A stretch of 64,000 nucleotides of DNA from GCA-002708315 sp964460905 (GCA_964460905.1 CAYWRM010000009.1:1-64000), one strand, 5' to 3'. Positions 29,091 through 37,960 are shown, counted from the first letter of the stretch. Notes: generated by a model not told the origin, from the letters alone. A program made the numbers and translations.

Positions 29091-30113
29091 ATGAAAGGAA
29101 TAAAAAATATAAAAACATTGTTACTGATAGCTGGCATTTGCCTGTTATCCTTTAACAATGTAGTTGCTGATGTCGTATCAATTTCCGGCCGACAGATATT
29201 TGTAAATAATGCTCCTTACAAAATAAAGGGAATTTGTTATCATCCGGTACCAAAAGGTAGCGATAACAGAAGCTTTGACAACTTATCAGAAGATTTGGCT
29301 TTAATGGTTGAAGCTGGTATAAATACAATACGGGTTTATTCACCAATTGATGACAAGTCTGTTTTAGATAAAATACATACAGCCGGATTGAAAGTTATTA
29401 TCAGTTTTGGATACAACCAAGATGGTTATTATGATATTCTTTCAGGATCCTTTATTGATTATGTAAAAATGTACACAAATCATGATGCAATATTAATGTG
29501 GGAACTGGGTAACGAATATAATTATCACCCCGAGTGGTTTGGCGATGATATTGAAAATTGGTACAATGCATTAAACAATGCTTCAGAACTAATTCATCAA
29601 AATGATTCAATGCATCCTGTTGCTACAGCACATGGTGAGCTACCCAATTCATTGGCTCTTTCTTCATGTCCCAATATTGATGTCTGGGGAATGAATGTTT
29701 ATCGATGGGATAATCCGGAGGAGATCTTTAATGAATGGAGTACTTTAAGTACTAAGCCAATGTACCTTTCTGAAGCCGGTACCGACAGTTACATGACCAT
29801 TGCAAAAAATGGTTATGAAATGGGTGAAAATGAAAAGGCACAGGCGGATGCGACTGCAAATATATTGGATGCTGTTATCAGTAATCAGAAAATATGTTCA
29901 GGTGTTACGTTATTTGCGTTTGTGGATGAACTGTGGAAAGCTGGTAACAATGACAAGCTCGATCCGGGAGGATGGGCGCCTAATAGCAGTGGAGTTCCTT
30001 ATGATGGTGCTCCAAATGAAGAATATTGGGGAATAGTTGATATTGAAAGGAATAAGAAACAAGCCTTTGAGGTTGTAAAAGAAAAATATACCAAATTATC
30101 CAATGAAAATTAA
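29091..30113 (+). CDS. Secreted clan GH-A glycoside hydrolase, family unassigned
   Basis: A 340-aa protein with a signal peptide (ending NVVAD), then a (beta/alpha)8 barrel similar to the GH2 catalytic core or the GH5/GH72 fold. Candidate acid/base is Glu142 in LMWELGNEYN and candidate nucleophile Glu228 in MYLSEAGTDS. The start IFVNNAPYKIKGICYHPVPKGSDNR resembles the GH2 strand RxFxxNGxPxxxxGxxxHP. It lacks the GH2 N-terminal sandwich domains, so it is a stand-alone barrel. In this context a beta-1,3-glucan-active enzyme (for instance GH158-like, or a glucanosyltransferase) is reasonable, but I cannot assign a family. No lipobox Cys was seen, so it is probably a soluble periplasmic protein. 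Confidence 0.75.
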   Translation: MKGIKNIKTLLLIAGICLLSFNNVVADVVSISGRQIFVNNAPYKIKGICYHPVPKGSDNRSFDNLSEDLALMVEAGINTIRVYSPIDDKSVLDKIHTAGLKVIISFGYNQDGYYDILSGSFIDYVKMYTNHDAILMWELGNEYNYHPEWFGDDIENWYNALNNASELIHQNDSMHPVATAHGELPNSLALSSCPNIDVWGMNVYRWDNPEEIFNEWSTLSTKPMYLSEAGTDSYMTIAKNGYEMGENEKAQADATANILDAVISNQKICSGVTLFAFVDELWKAGNNDKLDPGGWAPNSSGVPYDGAPNEEYWGIVDIERNKKQAFEVVKEKYTKLSNEN

Positions 30114-30134
30114 AGTGCTTTTAAAATTTAGAAA

Positions 30135-31094
30135 ATGAAGATATCTATTCTGATTCTTATAATTCTCTTACCTCTGTTAGTTATTAATCAGAATGAAAAA
30201 AATATGGGCATGACACATATCTTAAAAAATAAGAATCTCGAAATTCAAATCGAACTGCCTTTAGAAAATTATAATTTTTCCAGGTTTGATTGGACAGGTA
30301 AAATCGTAGCAGTTAGGTATAAAGGTGTCTATGTATCTGGAGTTGAGGAGTTAGATCAGGAAAGCAACAGCAGTCTTGGGAAAGGTTTTTACAATGAATT
30401 TGGAATGGATAACCCAATAGCATTTAATGAAACAGCAGAAGGAGACTGGTTTCATAAAATTGGAATTGGTGCATTGAAAAAAGAGAGCAATCAATATGAT
30501 TTTAGTACAGAATATAAAATTCAACCAGCTACTTTTGAGTTTTCATTTGAAGAAAATAAAGTTTTTATTGAGTGTAAGTCACAGAAAATTAATGGATATT
30601 CTTATGAGTTAAAAAAGGAAATAGAATTGCTCGAGAATGGTTTTAAAATAGTATATCGATTACATAATACAGGAGAAAAAACCATTATTACAAATGAATA
30701 CAACCATAATTTCTTAGCCATTAATGAAGAACTGATAGGTAGTGAATATATTTTGAGATTTCCTTTTCATTTAGTTCCTGAATTATTTGACGCAACTGTT
30801 AATACGGAAGGGAATGTTAAAATTGGGAAAAACGAAATTACATTTATAAATACTCCTGAAAAGCAATTCTTTTTTAGCAATATTTCTGGAGGTGAGCATG
30901 TTGCTGCTTTCTGGGAGTTAATAAATACTAAAAACAAAATAGGTATTAGTGAAACTGGAAGTTTTAATACAACTAGGGTAAATCTATGGGGATGGAAGCA
31001 TGTTATAAGCCCAGAGTTGTTTTATGATATAGATATTAAACCAGAGCAAGTAATTGAATGGTCCAGAACTTATAATGTATTTGAAATAAATTAG
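30135..31094 (+). CDS. Galactose-mutarotase-superfamily protein
   Basis: A 319-aa protein with a hydrophobic N-terminus (ISILILIILLPLLVI) that is a signal peptide or anchor. The rest resembles the aldose-1-epimerase-like beta-sandwich superfamily: NFSRFDWTGKIVAVRYKG, EFGMDNPIAFNETAEGDWFHKIGIGAL, NEYNHNFLAIN with a possible catalytic His, and SPELFYDIDIKPEQVIEWSRTYNVF. Such proteins speed anomer exchange or bind sugars. In this locus it may convert glucose anomers released by retaining GH17/GH30 enzymes. The match is to the fold rather than to a characterised enzyme, so catalytic activity is uncertain. Confidence 0.6.
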   Translation: MKISILILIILLPLLVINQNEKNMGMTHILKNKNLEIQIELPLENYNFSRFDWTGKIVAVRYKGVYVSGVEELDQESNSSLGKGFYNEFGMDNPIAFNETAEGDWFHKIGIGALKKESNQYDFSTEYKIQPATFEFSFEENKVFIECKSQKINGYSYELKKEIELLENGFKIVYRLHNTGEKTIITNEYNHNFLAINEELIGSEYILRFPFHLVPELFDATVNTEGNVKIGKNEITFINTPEKQFFFSNISGGEHVAAFWELINTKNKIGISETGSFNTTRVNLWGWKHVISPELFYDIDIKPEQVIEWSRTYNVFEIN

Positions 31095-31170
31095 TCAACA
31101 GATTTAAAACGAAAAATTAAGATATACTAATTCAATATGAAGTGCGTCAGGAGAACAAAAATAAATAAAG

Positions 31171-32535
31171 GTGAATAAACTAGTTTCAAAACTGTCATTA
31201 AAAGAAAAGATCGGCTACGGTCTTGGAGATACTGCCTCTCATTTTGTGTGGGATATGGTTGGTTTCTGGATCCTTATTTTCTATACTGATACTTTTGGAA
31301 TTTCTGCTGCTGCTGCTGGTACTATAATGCTTGTCGCCAGGGTATGGGATATGATTAGCGATCCCTTAATGGGCATTATTGCTGATAGAACTAATACCCG
31401 CTGGGGTAAATTTCGGCCGTATATATTATGGATGGCATTACCTTATAGTGTTTTGGCTGTACTAACATTTACAACTCCCGACCTTGGACAAACTGGTAAG
31501 ATAATATATGCCGGAGTTACCTATCTGCTATTAATGACAGTTTTTACTGCAATTAATTTACCCTATTCTTCGCTTGGAGCAGTTATGACATCCGACTCAT
31601 ACGAAAGAGCGGGACTTAATTCCTATCGATTTATTTTTGCTTTTATAGGACAGTTTATTGTAACCGGAACAGCGCTTTCTTTAGCTATGTATTTTGGTAA
31701 TGGTGACAATGCAAAAGGATATCAATACACTTTAATACTATTTGCAATTGTAAGTTTTATATTGTTTATGATAACTTTTAAAACCACAAAAGAACGTGTA
31801 AAACCACCTAAGGAACAAAAACAAAATTTGAAGGAAGATCTTAAAAATCTGTTTTCAAATAAGCCGTGGGTAATACTGTTCTTTGTTGGAATAATATCGT
31901 TTGTGATGTTTGCAATGCAAAATTTGTCAATCGCATACTATTTTAAATATTATATCGGAAGTGAGCAAAGCGTACAACTTTTTAATGTTATTGGTACCAT
32001 TGCACTTATTGTAGGAATACCATTTTCGAAGCCATTGGCCAAAAAATTTGGAAAGAAAAATGTTTTTATTGCAAGCTCTCTTATCTCAGGGTTATTTTTT
32101 ATACTACTCTATATCCCTGATGCAGGAGACACAACACTAATTTACACGTTCAACATATTAGCAAAGTTTACATATGCGCCGGCTGTTCCATTATTATGGA
32201 CTATGCTTGCAGATACTGCTGATTATTCGGAATGGAAAAATGGAAGAAGAGCAACCGGACTGGTTTTTTCGGCAGCAACCTTTGCGCAAAAAGCAGGATG
32301 GGGAATTGGGGGAGCATTAGCAGGCTGGATTCTGGCGCTATATAATTTTATACCCAACATGGAACAAACATTACACTCCTTAATAGGTATTAAACTTATG
32401 GTATCAGTATTTCCTGGGGTCCTATACATGTCGTGTGCAATACTACTTTATTTCTATAGTATCAACCATAAAACTTGCATGATTATGCAAAAAGATCTTG
32501 AAAACAGAAGAGAACAGAATAATTTAACTTTATAA
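31171..32535 (+). CDS. Second GPH/MelB-family MFS transporter
   Basis: A 454-aa integral membrane protein with about 12 helices, read from a GTG at 31171. Family motifs: KEKIGYGLGDTASHFVWDM, ARVWDMISDPLMGIIADRTNTRWGKFRPYILW, NLPYSSLGAVMTSDSYERAGLNSYRF and MLADTADYSEWKNGRRATGLVFSA. It differs clearly from the GPH protein at 26124-27581, so the two are not a recent duplication. It probably imports a different gluco-oligosaccharide or monosaccharide product. It follows the mutarotase-like gene after a 76-bp gap and is the last inner-membrane transporter of the locus. Confidence 0.88.
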   Translation: MNKLVSKLSLKEKIGYGLGDTASHFVWDMVGFWILIFYTDTFGISAAAAGTIMLVARVWDMISDPLMGIIADRTNTRWGKFRPYILWMALPYSVLAVLTFTTPDLGQTGKIIYAGVTYLLLMTVFTAINLPYSSLGAVMTSDSYERAGLNSYRFIFAFIGQFIVTGTALSLAMYFGNGDNAKGYQYTLILFAIVSFILFMITFKTTKERVKPPKEQKQNLKEDLKNLFSNKPWVILFFVGIISFVMFAMQNLSIAYYFKYYIGSEQSVQLFNVIGTIALIVGIPFSKPLAKKFGKKNVFIASSLISGLFFILLYIPDAGDTTLIYTFNILAKFTYAPAVPLLWTMLADTADYSEWKNGRRATGLVFSAATFAQKAGWGIGGALAGWILALYNFIPNMEQTLHSLIGIKLMVSVFPGVLYMSCAILLYFYSINHKTCMIMQKDLENRREQNNLTL

Positions 32536-32564
32536 ATATTTTTTACTAACTTAATCTTATCATT

Positions 32565-34346
32565 ATGAAACGAATTTTTACATTTTTAACAATTATGATG
32601 TTTGCATTTACAATGAATGCACAATACATCTACAACGATTTTGATGCAAATCAAAATGAAACTTTTAATGGATGGTCAAATATGCCAACTGTTATAGCAA
32701 ACCCAGATGCTTCTGGAATTAATACAAGTGCAAATGTTGCTGAATGGGTGCGTGGCGAAGAACAATATGCCCATGTTTATTGTGAAATTGATGGCACTGT
32801 TGATTTCTCTACCGGTACTGTATTTGCGCTGAAAGCTTATCTTCCCATTGCATGCGACGTACTATTTAAACTTGAAGGAAGTAATGGAGAAGTTACCGAA
32901 TTAATTACCAGTGTAACTACTGTTAACGAGTGGACGCAATTAAGCTTTGATTTTGTTGATGGACAATCAGGAATATATAACAAGATTGTTATCTTTTTTG
33001 ATTTTGCTACATTCGCCAATAATACTTATTATTTTGATGATGTAACAGGCCCTAATTATGAATCAGGAGGTACTGGAAACCAAGTTGATCTACCTGTTAC
33101 TTTTGATGATGATGACATAGATTATGGCCTAACTGATTTTGGCGGAAACATTTCTGAAATTATTATTGACCCAACAAACCCAGACAATAAAGTAGCTCAA
33201 TCAATTAAAACTGAGGCAGCCGAAACATGGGCAGGAACAACTGTTGGAGGAACTGTAGGTTTTATCAGCCCAATACCTTTCGCTGAAGGTTCTACCACTA
33301 TGACAGTTTTAGTTTATTCACCAACTTCAGGGACTCCAATTCGCCTAAAGGTTGAAGATGCTGGAGATCCTACAATAACCGTTGAAACAGAGGCTATAAC
33401 AACTGTTGCCCAAGAATGGGAAACTTTGTCGTTCGATTTTAGCAATGAGGCTGCAGGTACCGCAGCAATTAACTTTGCAAACACCTATAACAAAGCTTCC
33501 ATATTTTTCAATTTTGGAACTGACGGAGCAACTGCTGGAGAACAAACATATCTATGGGACGATATGGAATTTGTTGGTGGTTCAGGTCCTAAACCACTAT
33601 TGGCTTTAGATGTTCAGGATAATTTTGAAAATGATGGTTGGAGTACAATTAACGATTGGATGTTTCAAGATCCAGATCTTGCTCCACTTGTAATTGTGGC
33701 CGATCCCGTTGACCCCACAAATCATGTTGCTGATTACAACCGTTCAGGCAGCTTTGAGTGGACTAACGCACAAGCCATACTTGATCACCGCATGGATCTG
33801 AGTACAAGAAACATATTTAGTATGGATGTTTTTTTGCCTTCAACAAATGATTATTCTGGCGACCTTACACCAACAGCGGCCATAAAATTACAAAATAGCT
33901 TACTAGGTGGTAACGCATGGACTACTCAAACAGAAATTAAACTGGATGTAACTGTATTTGACGAATGGGTAACTCTTAATTTCGACTTTAGTGCAGTATC
34001 TGATAGTGTTAATTATGATCAGTTGGTTATTCAGTTTGGTGGCGAAGGGCACTGGGTACCAGGACTATTTTACTTCGACAATTTATTATTACAAAACCCT
34101 ACGGCTATTGCCGAGACTAGCATTGAATCAATTACAATTTACCCTAACCCGGCTACTGATATTATTAATATCGTATCTTCTGACAAACTCTTGGAAGTAT
34201 CCATCTATTCCGTAACTGGACAGCTTATGTATTCCTCAGAAAACATAGGTGTAGTTGATGTAAGTAATTATACAGCAGGACTCTATATTGTTAGTGCGAT
34301 ATATGAAAATGGTACACGAACAGAATCAAAAATTATGATCAAATAA
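32565..34346 (+). CDS. T9SS-exported protein with three carbohydrate-binding-like modules
   Basis: A 593-aa protein: signal peptide (MFAFTMNAQ), then three beta-sandwich modules at about 21-165, 170-340 and 345-510, then a type A T9SS sorting domain (SITIYPNPATDIINI...AGLYIVSAIYENGTRTESKIMIK). Module 1 (NPDASGINTS...NKIVIFFDFATFANNTYYFDDV) and module 2 (YNKASIFFNFG...TYLWDDMEFVG) are relatives of the repeats in the 13485-15512 lipoprotein and the CotH-like protein. Module 3 is more diverged. No enzyme motif is seen. It is probably a secreted or surface-attached glucan-binding protein that helps capture polysaccharide. It is the last gene of the locus and is followed by an intrinsic terminator. 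Confidence 0.82.
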   Translation: MKRIFTFLTIMMFAFTMNAQYIYNDFDANQNETFNGWSNMPTVIANPDASGINTSANVAEWVRGEEQYAHVYCEIDGTVDFSTGTVFALKAYLPIACDVLFKLEGSNGEVTELITSVTTVNEWTQLSFDFVDGQSGIYNKIVIFFDFATFANNTYYFDDVTGPNYESGGTGNQVDLPVTFDDDDIDYGLTDFGGNISEIIIDPTNPDNKVAQSIKTEAAETWAGTTVGGTVGFISPIPFAEGSTTMTVLVYSPTSGTPIRLKVEDAGDPTITVETEAITTVAQEWETLSFDFSNEAAGTAAINFANTYNKASIFFNFGTDGATAGEQTYLWDDMEFVGGSGPKPLLALDVQDNFENDGWSTINDWMFQDPDLAPLVIVADPVDPTNHVADYNRSGSFEWTNAQAILDHRMDLSTRNIFSMDVFLPSTNDYSGDLTPTAAIKLQNSLLGGNAWTTQTEIKLDVTVFDEWVTLNFDFSAVSDSVNYDQLVIQFGGEGHWVPGLFYFDNLLLQNPTAIAETSIESITIYPNPATDIINIVSSDKLLEVSIYSVTGQLMYSSENIGVVDVSNYTAGLYIVSAIYENGTRTESKIMIK

Positions 34347-34376
34347 CTTGTTTTACCGAATTAGTTATTATGTGAG

Positions 34377-34407
34377 AGCAGGGCTATATTTTAGTCCTGC
34401 TTTTTTT
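34377..34407 (+). terminator. Intrinsic terminator of the glucan locus
   Basis: AGCAGGGCTA (34377-34386) pairs with TAGTCCTGCT (34392-34401), allowing one G-T wobble, with a 5-nt loop and a run of T at 34401-34407. It lies 31 bp after the last PUL gene and 4 bp before the group II intron 5' end. Confidence 0.85.
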
Positions 34408-34410
34408 AGT

Positions 34411-34729
34411 GTGCCGTGCATGGTAACTAACTTGACGGTGCAAGTCAGTTATGGGGGATTGTAACTTCCAACCATTAGTTGAGAGCAAGAGTGTCCATCG
34501 TGAGGTGGAATCTGAAGGAAGCTTAAGACAAATTTCCGAACCGAGGAACACGAATATCATAAGGCATACCTGACTTGGATAAGTTTGCTAAACAAAACAA
34601 AGTCATAAATACTCTGTAGATATATACTTAGAGAAGTTCTTTGATAAAGTAAATCACAGCAAGTTGATAGAAATATTAACAAGGACGATCAAGGACAATC
34701 GATTAATATCGTTTATCCATGTTGAGCTG
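34411..34729 (+). mobile_element. Degenerate group II intron with reverse-transcriptase remnant
   Basis: The sequence begins GTGCCG, close to the GUGYG 5' end of group II introns. Typical domain I pieces follow, such as GACGGTGCAAGTC (34434-34446), TGAGGTGGAATCTGAAGGAAGC (around 34500-34521) and GAACACGAATATCATAAGGC. At 34616-34729 a 38-codon frame encodes VDIYLEKFFDKVNHSKLIEI and then LTRTIKDNRLISFI, the hallmark block of group II intron RT (DLEKFFDxVNHxxL). The RT N-terminus and everything after this block are missing, and I see no domain V, so the intron is dead. Insertion directly after a terminator hairpin is typical of group IIC targeting, although the class is not established here. Confidence 0.85.
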
Positions 34730-35113
34730 TTCTGTAACTTTGTTTTTTCTTACTGTAAGTATTAGTAGAGTGCGGTTGGTTTTCTCTTTTTGTTTCTTTT
34801 TTGCTTCTTTTATTCTGTATTTAAAGAAAAAAAGAAGTTTTTCTATTTTTAACTCTTATTAAATGGTCACATATTGACCACTTTAAAAAAATATATTTGA
34901 TTTTTACGTTAGTAGGGATTCCAAAAGGGGCTACAGCCCCTTTTGTCATGCGAAGCATCCCGCACCGCCCTATCAAGAAAATGTGATTACAAGTAACAAA
35001 AAACGTGTTATATGCCAGGCTAGTAAGCTGAAAAGGTCGAAATAGCAATAATCAAAAAACCGCCCCAACAATAGCATCATTGTGAGGATTTTTCCGAAAC
35101 AGTGATTCCGATT
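34730..35113. other. Noncoding junction between intron remnant and terminase module
   Basis: About 380 bp of AT-rich sequence without a credible gene. It holds a small inverted repeat TGGTCA/TGACCA (34864-34869, 34875-34880) and a perfect hairpin at 34923-34944. It probably marks where the cargo region meets the element backbone. Confidence 0.5.
34923..34944. terminator. Perfect symmetric terminator-like hairpin
   Basis: AAAAGGGGCT (34923-34932) and AGCCCCTTTT (34935-34944) form a perfect 10-bp stem with a 2-nt spacer and built-in A and T runs. It could end the minus-strand terminase operon or block plus-strand read-through from the glucan locus. Confidence 0.5.
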
Positions 35114-35196
35114 AAAATTATTTGGTATTGGAAACCAAGGAAACCCTGTATAAAGTAATGTAAACTAATAATATAAGTGTGGTTTCTATGGTTTCC
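35114..35196. repeat. 83-bp inverted-repeat element, copy 1 (downstream of terL)
   Basis: GGAAACCAAGGAAACC (35130-35145) and GGTTTCTATGGTTTCC (35181-35196) are inverted 16-bp arms around a 35-nt AT-rich spacer, preceded by AAAATTATTTGGTATT. Copy 2 at 39269-39351 is the same length, with the same spacer length and the same orientation. Each arm is itself two GGAAACC heptamers. Candidates are a replication origin with iterons, a packaging site or an operator. Confidence 0.8.
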
Positions 35197-35574
35197 AATA
35201 TACATTTATTGAATGGTTATTGAATTTATTTACAATTCAATATCATACTCTTGTTTCAAGTGTATGAAATGATCCCCGGAATAAGTTCATTGGTAGTTAG
35301 CGGACAATGATCTTATTTCTAAAACAGATCTATTATAGTCTTTGTTTCAAAAGTCTATGATACCAATTAGTGAGTGTAACTGTTGCAATAAGTAAAATGT
35401 AATGCGGTCAGAAGGTAGCACAATAGTTTCATTGTGTGCTTCTGGGTAATTGGAATGTACGTTTGTAACTGATTAAGCGAGATCTTGCAGAAAGGATTGA
35501 AACGTCATACTTTTACAGAGTAAAAGATATAGCATGAAGCATGATCAGTTATACTGATTTGCCATAATAAAAAA
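35197..35574. other. Noncoding, hairpin-rich region next to terL
   Basis: No gene is seen. Inverted repeats include CATACTCTTG/CAAGTGTATG (35244-35253 and 35257-35266, one mismatch), a longer imperfect hairpin at 35409-35444 around AGCACAAT/ATTGTGTG, and ATCAGT/ACTGAT (35544-35549, 35553-35558). Together with the adjacent 83-bp element it forms about 460 bp of structured DNA between the terminase gene and the cargo. This would suit an origin, a packaging start site or a small RNA. Confidence 0.5.
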
Positions 35575-37203
35575 CTAAAGGAATGTATTACTCATATTAA
35601 CAGTATTCAACACATCAACCCTAAAGAAATTACAACCAATAAAAAGGTTATCCCAAGCATCAGTACCATCAGTTCTAAGTTCAAGCGGATCTTCAGTTGT
35701 TTCAGCTAACTTCTCTCCTGATTTATCTTTTTCAAAACCATTACGACCAATCTTAATACCGGCTTGTTCTAGTGAAGGCAATAAGAATTCATTATTGTTT
35801 CTATTAAAAGTAGGGAACAAATATTTCTTACCAGTCAAGGCATCATTAATATACTGGTGTTTAAGTGAATGGCGCATAGGTTTACCAGTGTACACAGCTT
35901 CAACGAACCAACTTCTCTTACGCAATTCAGCAATAACAATATCAGCAAAGGTTTCATTATCCGAAGCATAAGCACCTTGTAGAGCAGTTTCATCATAGTA
36001 ATAGATCACCTGTTTAACAGGATGTCTTTCATAATAGTCGCACCAATCGTTAATTAACTCCCTAAGTTTTCTATCATTTTTGACAAATATAGATTTGAGA
36101 GTTCTCATTTCATCGCTAACAATCTGTCCAGTAACAATCCAGTTAATATTAGCATTATAGTCCAGTGCAATCATCAGAGGTTGTTTAGCATCAACATCAG
36201 AATCTTGCAGATATGAATAAGTACTGAAGGAACCAATATCAAGCGAGCCTTGATCAGTGCGTAAATTATTCAGATATGAATTATTATAAGCATCATAGTA
36301 ATGCAACTTAGCATCAAGGTTAGCATAAAAACCATCTACTAATTTAGTAATTCTTTTGTTTAGAATCGAAGTAAGAAAAACCATCGGAGTAAGTTCACGT
36401 TTCATTTTCTTAATATAAGATTCACCAAGCAGTTCAAGATTATCAATAGCATCAAACTCACGATAGTAGTGAAGATGATGGCGCATAAAGTTTAAATTTT
36501 TATTTAATCTGTTGCATTTAACAATATCATTATCATCTTTTGAATATTTTATTTTTTGTATTTCTTTTCTAATTTCAATAAGACAGGAAAGAAGGTCAAT
36601 GTCCATATGTGTTTTACGCTGCAATAGCCATTCTCCTTTTTTACCATGAGGCATATCACTTACTACAGTGATACCTTTATGCCAGGGGCAATTTTTAAAA
36701 TAGCCAATCATACCGGAAACAGTAGGCACCACTTCATCAAAAAACTTTTCAGGATTAATACTTCTTCCTTCATCAACCTTTAGTGAATCGAGTGTTAATG
36801 AGTTAGCAGAAAACTTAACATCTTGAGAAAGTATGTGATATATAGATCCATTATACCAGTGCATAACGTGATCCCAGGATTGGGGCTCTATGTAGGGGAC
36901 TGCAAAACCTAGTGATTTAGGTGCTTTACGACCAATAAAAAAATGTATTTCATTATGGTAGCCCATTCTTTTAAGTGAAGCCACAGCAGCAGGCAAAGTT
37001 CTTGACAAAGCCTGCTGAAATGTAGCTGCGTAAATTGCACCGGCACTTCTAGGCATATGTTGAGCATCACGCAACAGTCGTGGGGCAATGATACCATCAG
37101 ATTTACCAAAGCGGCGAGCAGCAATGATAGTTTCAGAATTGGCACCGATAGCGAGTAATTCACGTTGACCGGAATTAAAATATATTTTATTGTTTTGTTT
37201 CAT
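35575..37203 (-). CDS. Phage-type terminase large subunit
   Basis: A 542-aa DNA-packaging motor. The ATPase domain shows a Walker A-like motif AARRFGKS (residues 28-35, with Lys34) and a Walker B-like LKVDEG (about 138-143). The C-terminal RNase H-like nuclease has the first acidic residue in LMIALDYNANINW, further acids in YYYDETALQG, and a terminal DGTDAWDNLFIG. Length is normal for TerL. It overlaps the small-terminase-like gene by 17 bp. No portal, capsid, protease or tail gene follows; the operon simply ends in noncoding DNA. A large terminase without a capsid suggests a satellite packaging its DNA in helper particles, or a prophage remnant. The frame is intact, which favours function. 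Confidence 0.85.
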   Translation of the reverse strand: MKQNNKIYFNSGQRELLAIGANSETIIAARRFGKSDGIIAPRLLRDAQHMPRSAGAIYAATFQQALSRTLPAAVASLKRMGYHNEIHFFIGRKAPKSLGFAVPYIEPQSWDHVMHWYNGSIYHILSQDVKFSANSLTLDSLKVDEGRSINPEKFFDEVVPTVSGMIGYFKNCPWHKGITVVSDMPHGKKGEWLLQRKTHMDIDLLSCLIEIRKEIQKIKYSKDDNDIVKCNRLNKNLNFMRHHLHYYREFDAIDNLELLGESYIKKMKRELTPMVFLTSILNKRITKLVDGFYANLDAKLHYYDAYNNSYLNNLRTDQGSLDIGSFSTYSYLQDSDVDAKQPLMIALDYNANINWIVTGQIVSDEMRTLKSIFVKNDRKLRELINDWCDYYERHPVKQVIYYYDETALQGAYASDNETFADIVIAELRKRSWFVEAVYTGKPMRHSLKHQYINDALTGKKYLFPTFNRNNNEFLLPSLEQAGIKIGRNGFEKDKSGEKLAETTEDPLELRTDGTDAWDNLFIGCNFFRVDVLNTVNMSNTFL

Positions 37204-37813
37204 TTAATATTTGAGCATCTTCAATGGCAGTAGAGCCGTATTTAATTCTCATTTCTTTTTGTTTAGCTTCAAGATCTTCAATAGGATTTAGTCCCAGTAT
37301 TGTTACATCGTCTGAAATTTCCCAATTTTGAGGAACAATTTCATCATAAGGAATTTTAAGAGTATCTTCTTTATCGAGTTGGGTATATTTTCCAAGTCGA
37401 TCAGCAGCAAGAATGATAGCTTTAGCATCTTGTCTGCGTTCTGCTATTTCATAAGCACGATCAAGCATTGCTATAACCTTATATCTCTGCCATTGTTTAT
37501 TAGCGTTATGAACATTTCCGAGTAATACTTTAACAGCATAAAGGTATTTAAAAGAAAAATGTTTTGAAATACCAAATTCATCAATAATATAGTTACATAC
37601 TTTCTTATCGCTAAGAGTAGGTTTATCAAGCCAATAAGTAAAAACAGCAGAGTATATTTTTCTGAGTTTTTCTTCTTTAGTAGTAAGTTTGTGGTGTTTA
37701 GGAATATTCTTTTCTTCTTCAAAAAGATACATTTGAATTTTATCAAATGTATTAAGAAATGCAGGGTATTTTGCAAAAGGATCAGTAGGTATATTACTCG
37801 TTGATTTAGTCAT
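37187..37813 (-). CDS. Small-terminase-like DNA-binding protein
   Basis: A 208-aa protein directly upstream of, and overlapping, the large terminase gene. The central part (TLSDKKVCNYIIDEFGISKHFSFKYLYAVKVLLGNV) looks like a helix-turn-helix. The following helical segment (RYKVIAMLDRAYEIAERRQDAKAIILAADRLGKYTQLDKED) resembles the oligomerisation region of phage small terminases, which often carry an A-DAKAxxxAxxxxxKL pattern. The C-terminus is acidic. Position, size and pattern support TerS, which would recognise the packaging site in the element. Homology is too weak to call from sequence alone, so this rests partly on context. Confidence 0.65.
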   Translation of the reverse strand: MTKSTSNIPTDPFAKYPAFLNTFDKIQMYLFEEEKNIPKHHKLTTKEEKLRKIYSAVFTYWLDKPTLSDKKVCNYIIDEFGISKHFSFKYLYAVKVLLGNVHNANKQWQRYKVIAMLDRAYEIAERRQDAKAIILAADRLGKYTQLDKEDTLKIPYDEIVPQNWEISDDVTILGLNPIEDLEAKQKEMRIKYGSTAIEDAQILNETKQ

Positions 37814-37934
37814 AATATTGTTTATTTAAAAATTTAATGGCAAGCATTTCAGCTTGGAATGTTTCAATTAAGAATTCAAATGATTTATCATCAAAATGTT
37901 CTTGAATTTCTTGATCTGTTGTTAATGTTTGCAT
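37806..37934 (-). CDS. 42-aa protein overlapping the small terminase gene
   Basis: A short frame from ATG at 37932-37934 to TAA at 37806-37808 encodes MQTLTTDQEIQEHFDDKSFE followed by FLIETFQAEMLAIKFLNKQYYD. It overlaps the start of the next gene (ATG 37811-37813) by 8 bp and follows the primase-like gene by 26 bp, so it fits exactly into the operon. It is acidic at the front and predicted helical. The tight spacing makes it likely to be translated. Function unknown; it could be a terminase accessory or a small inhibitor. Confidence 0.6.
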   Translation of the reverse strand: MQTLTTDQEIQEHFDDKSFEFLIETFQAEMLAIKFLNKQYYD

Positions 37935-37960
37935 AATTCTATTTTTGTTGAATAAATAAT

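Noticed and set aside
34821..35048. 75-aa minus-strand frame over the intron/terminase junction
   Set aside because: It runs through the perfect hairpin at 34923-34944 and has no protein-like pattern; better explained as noncoding.
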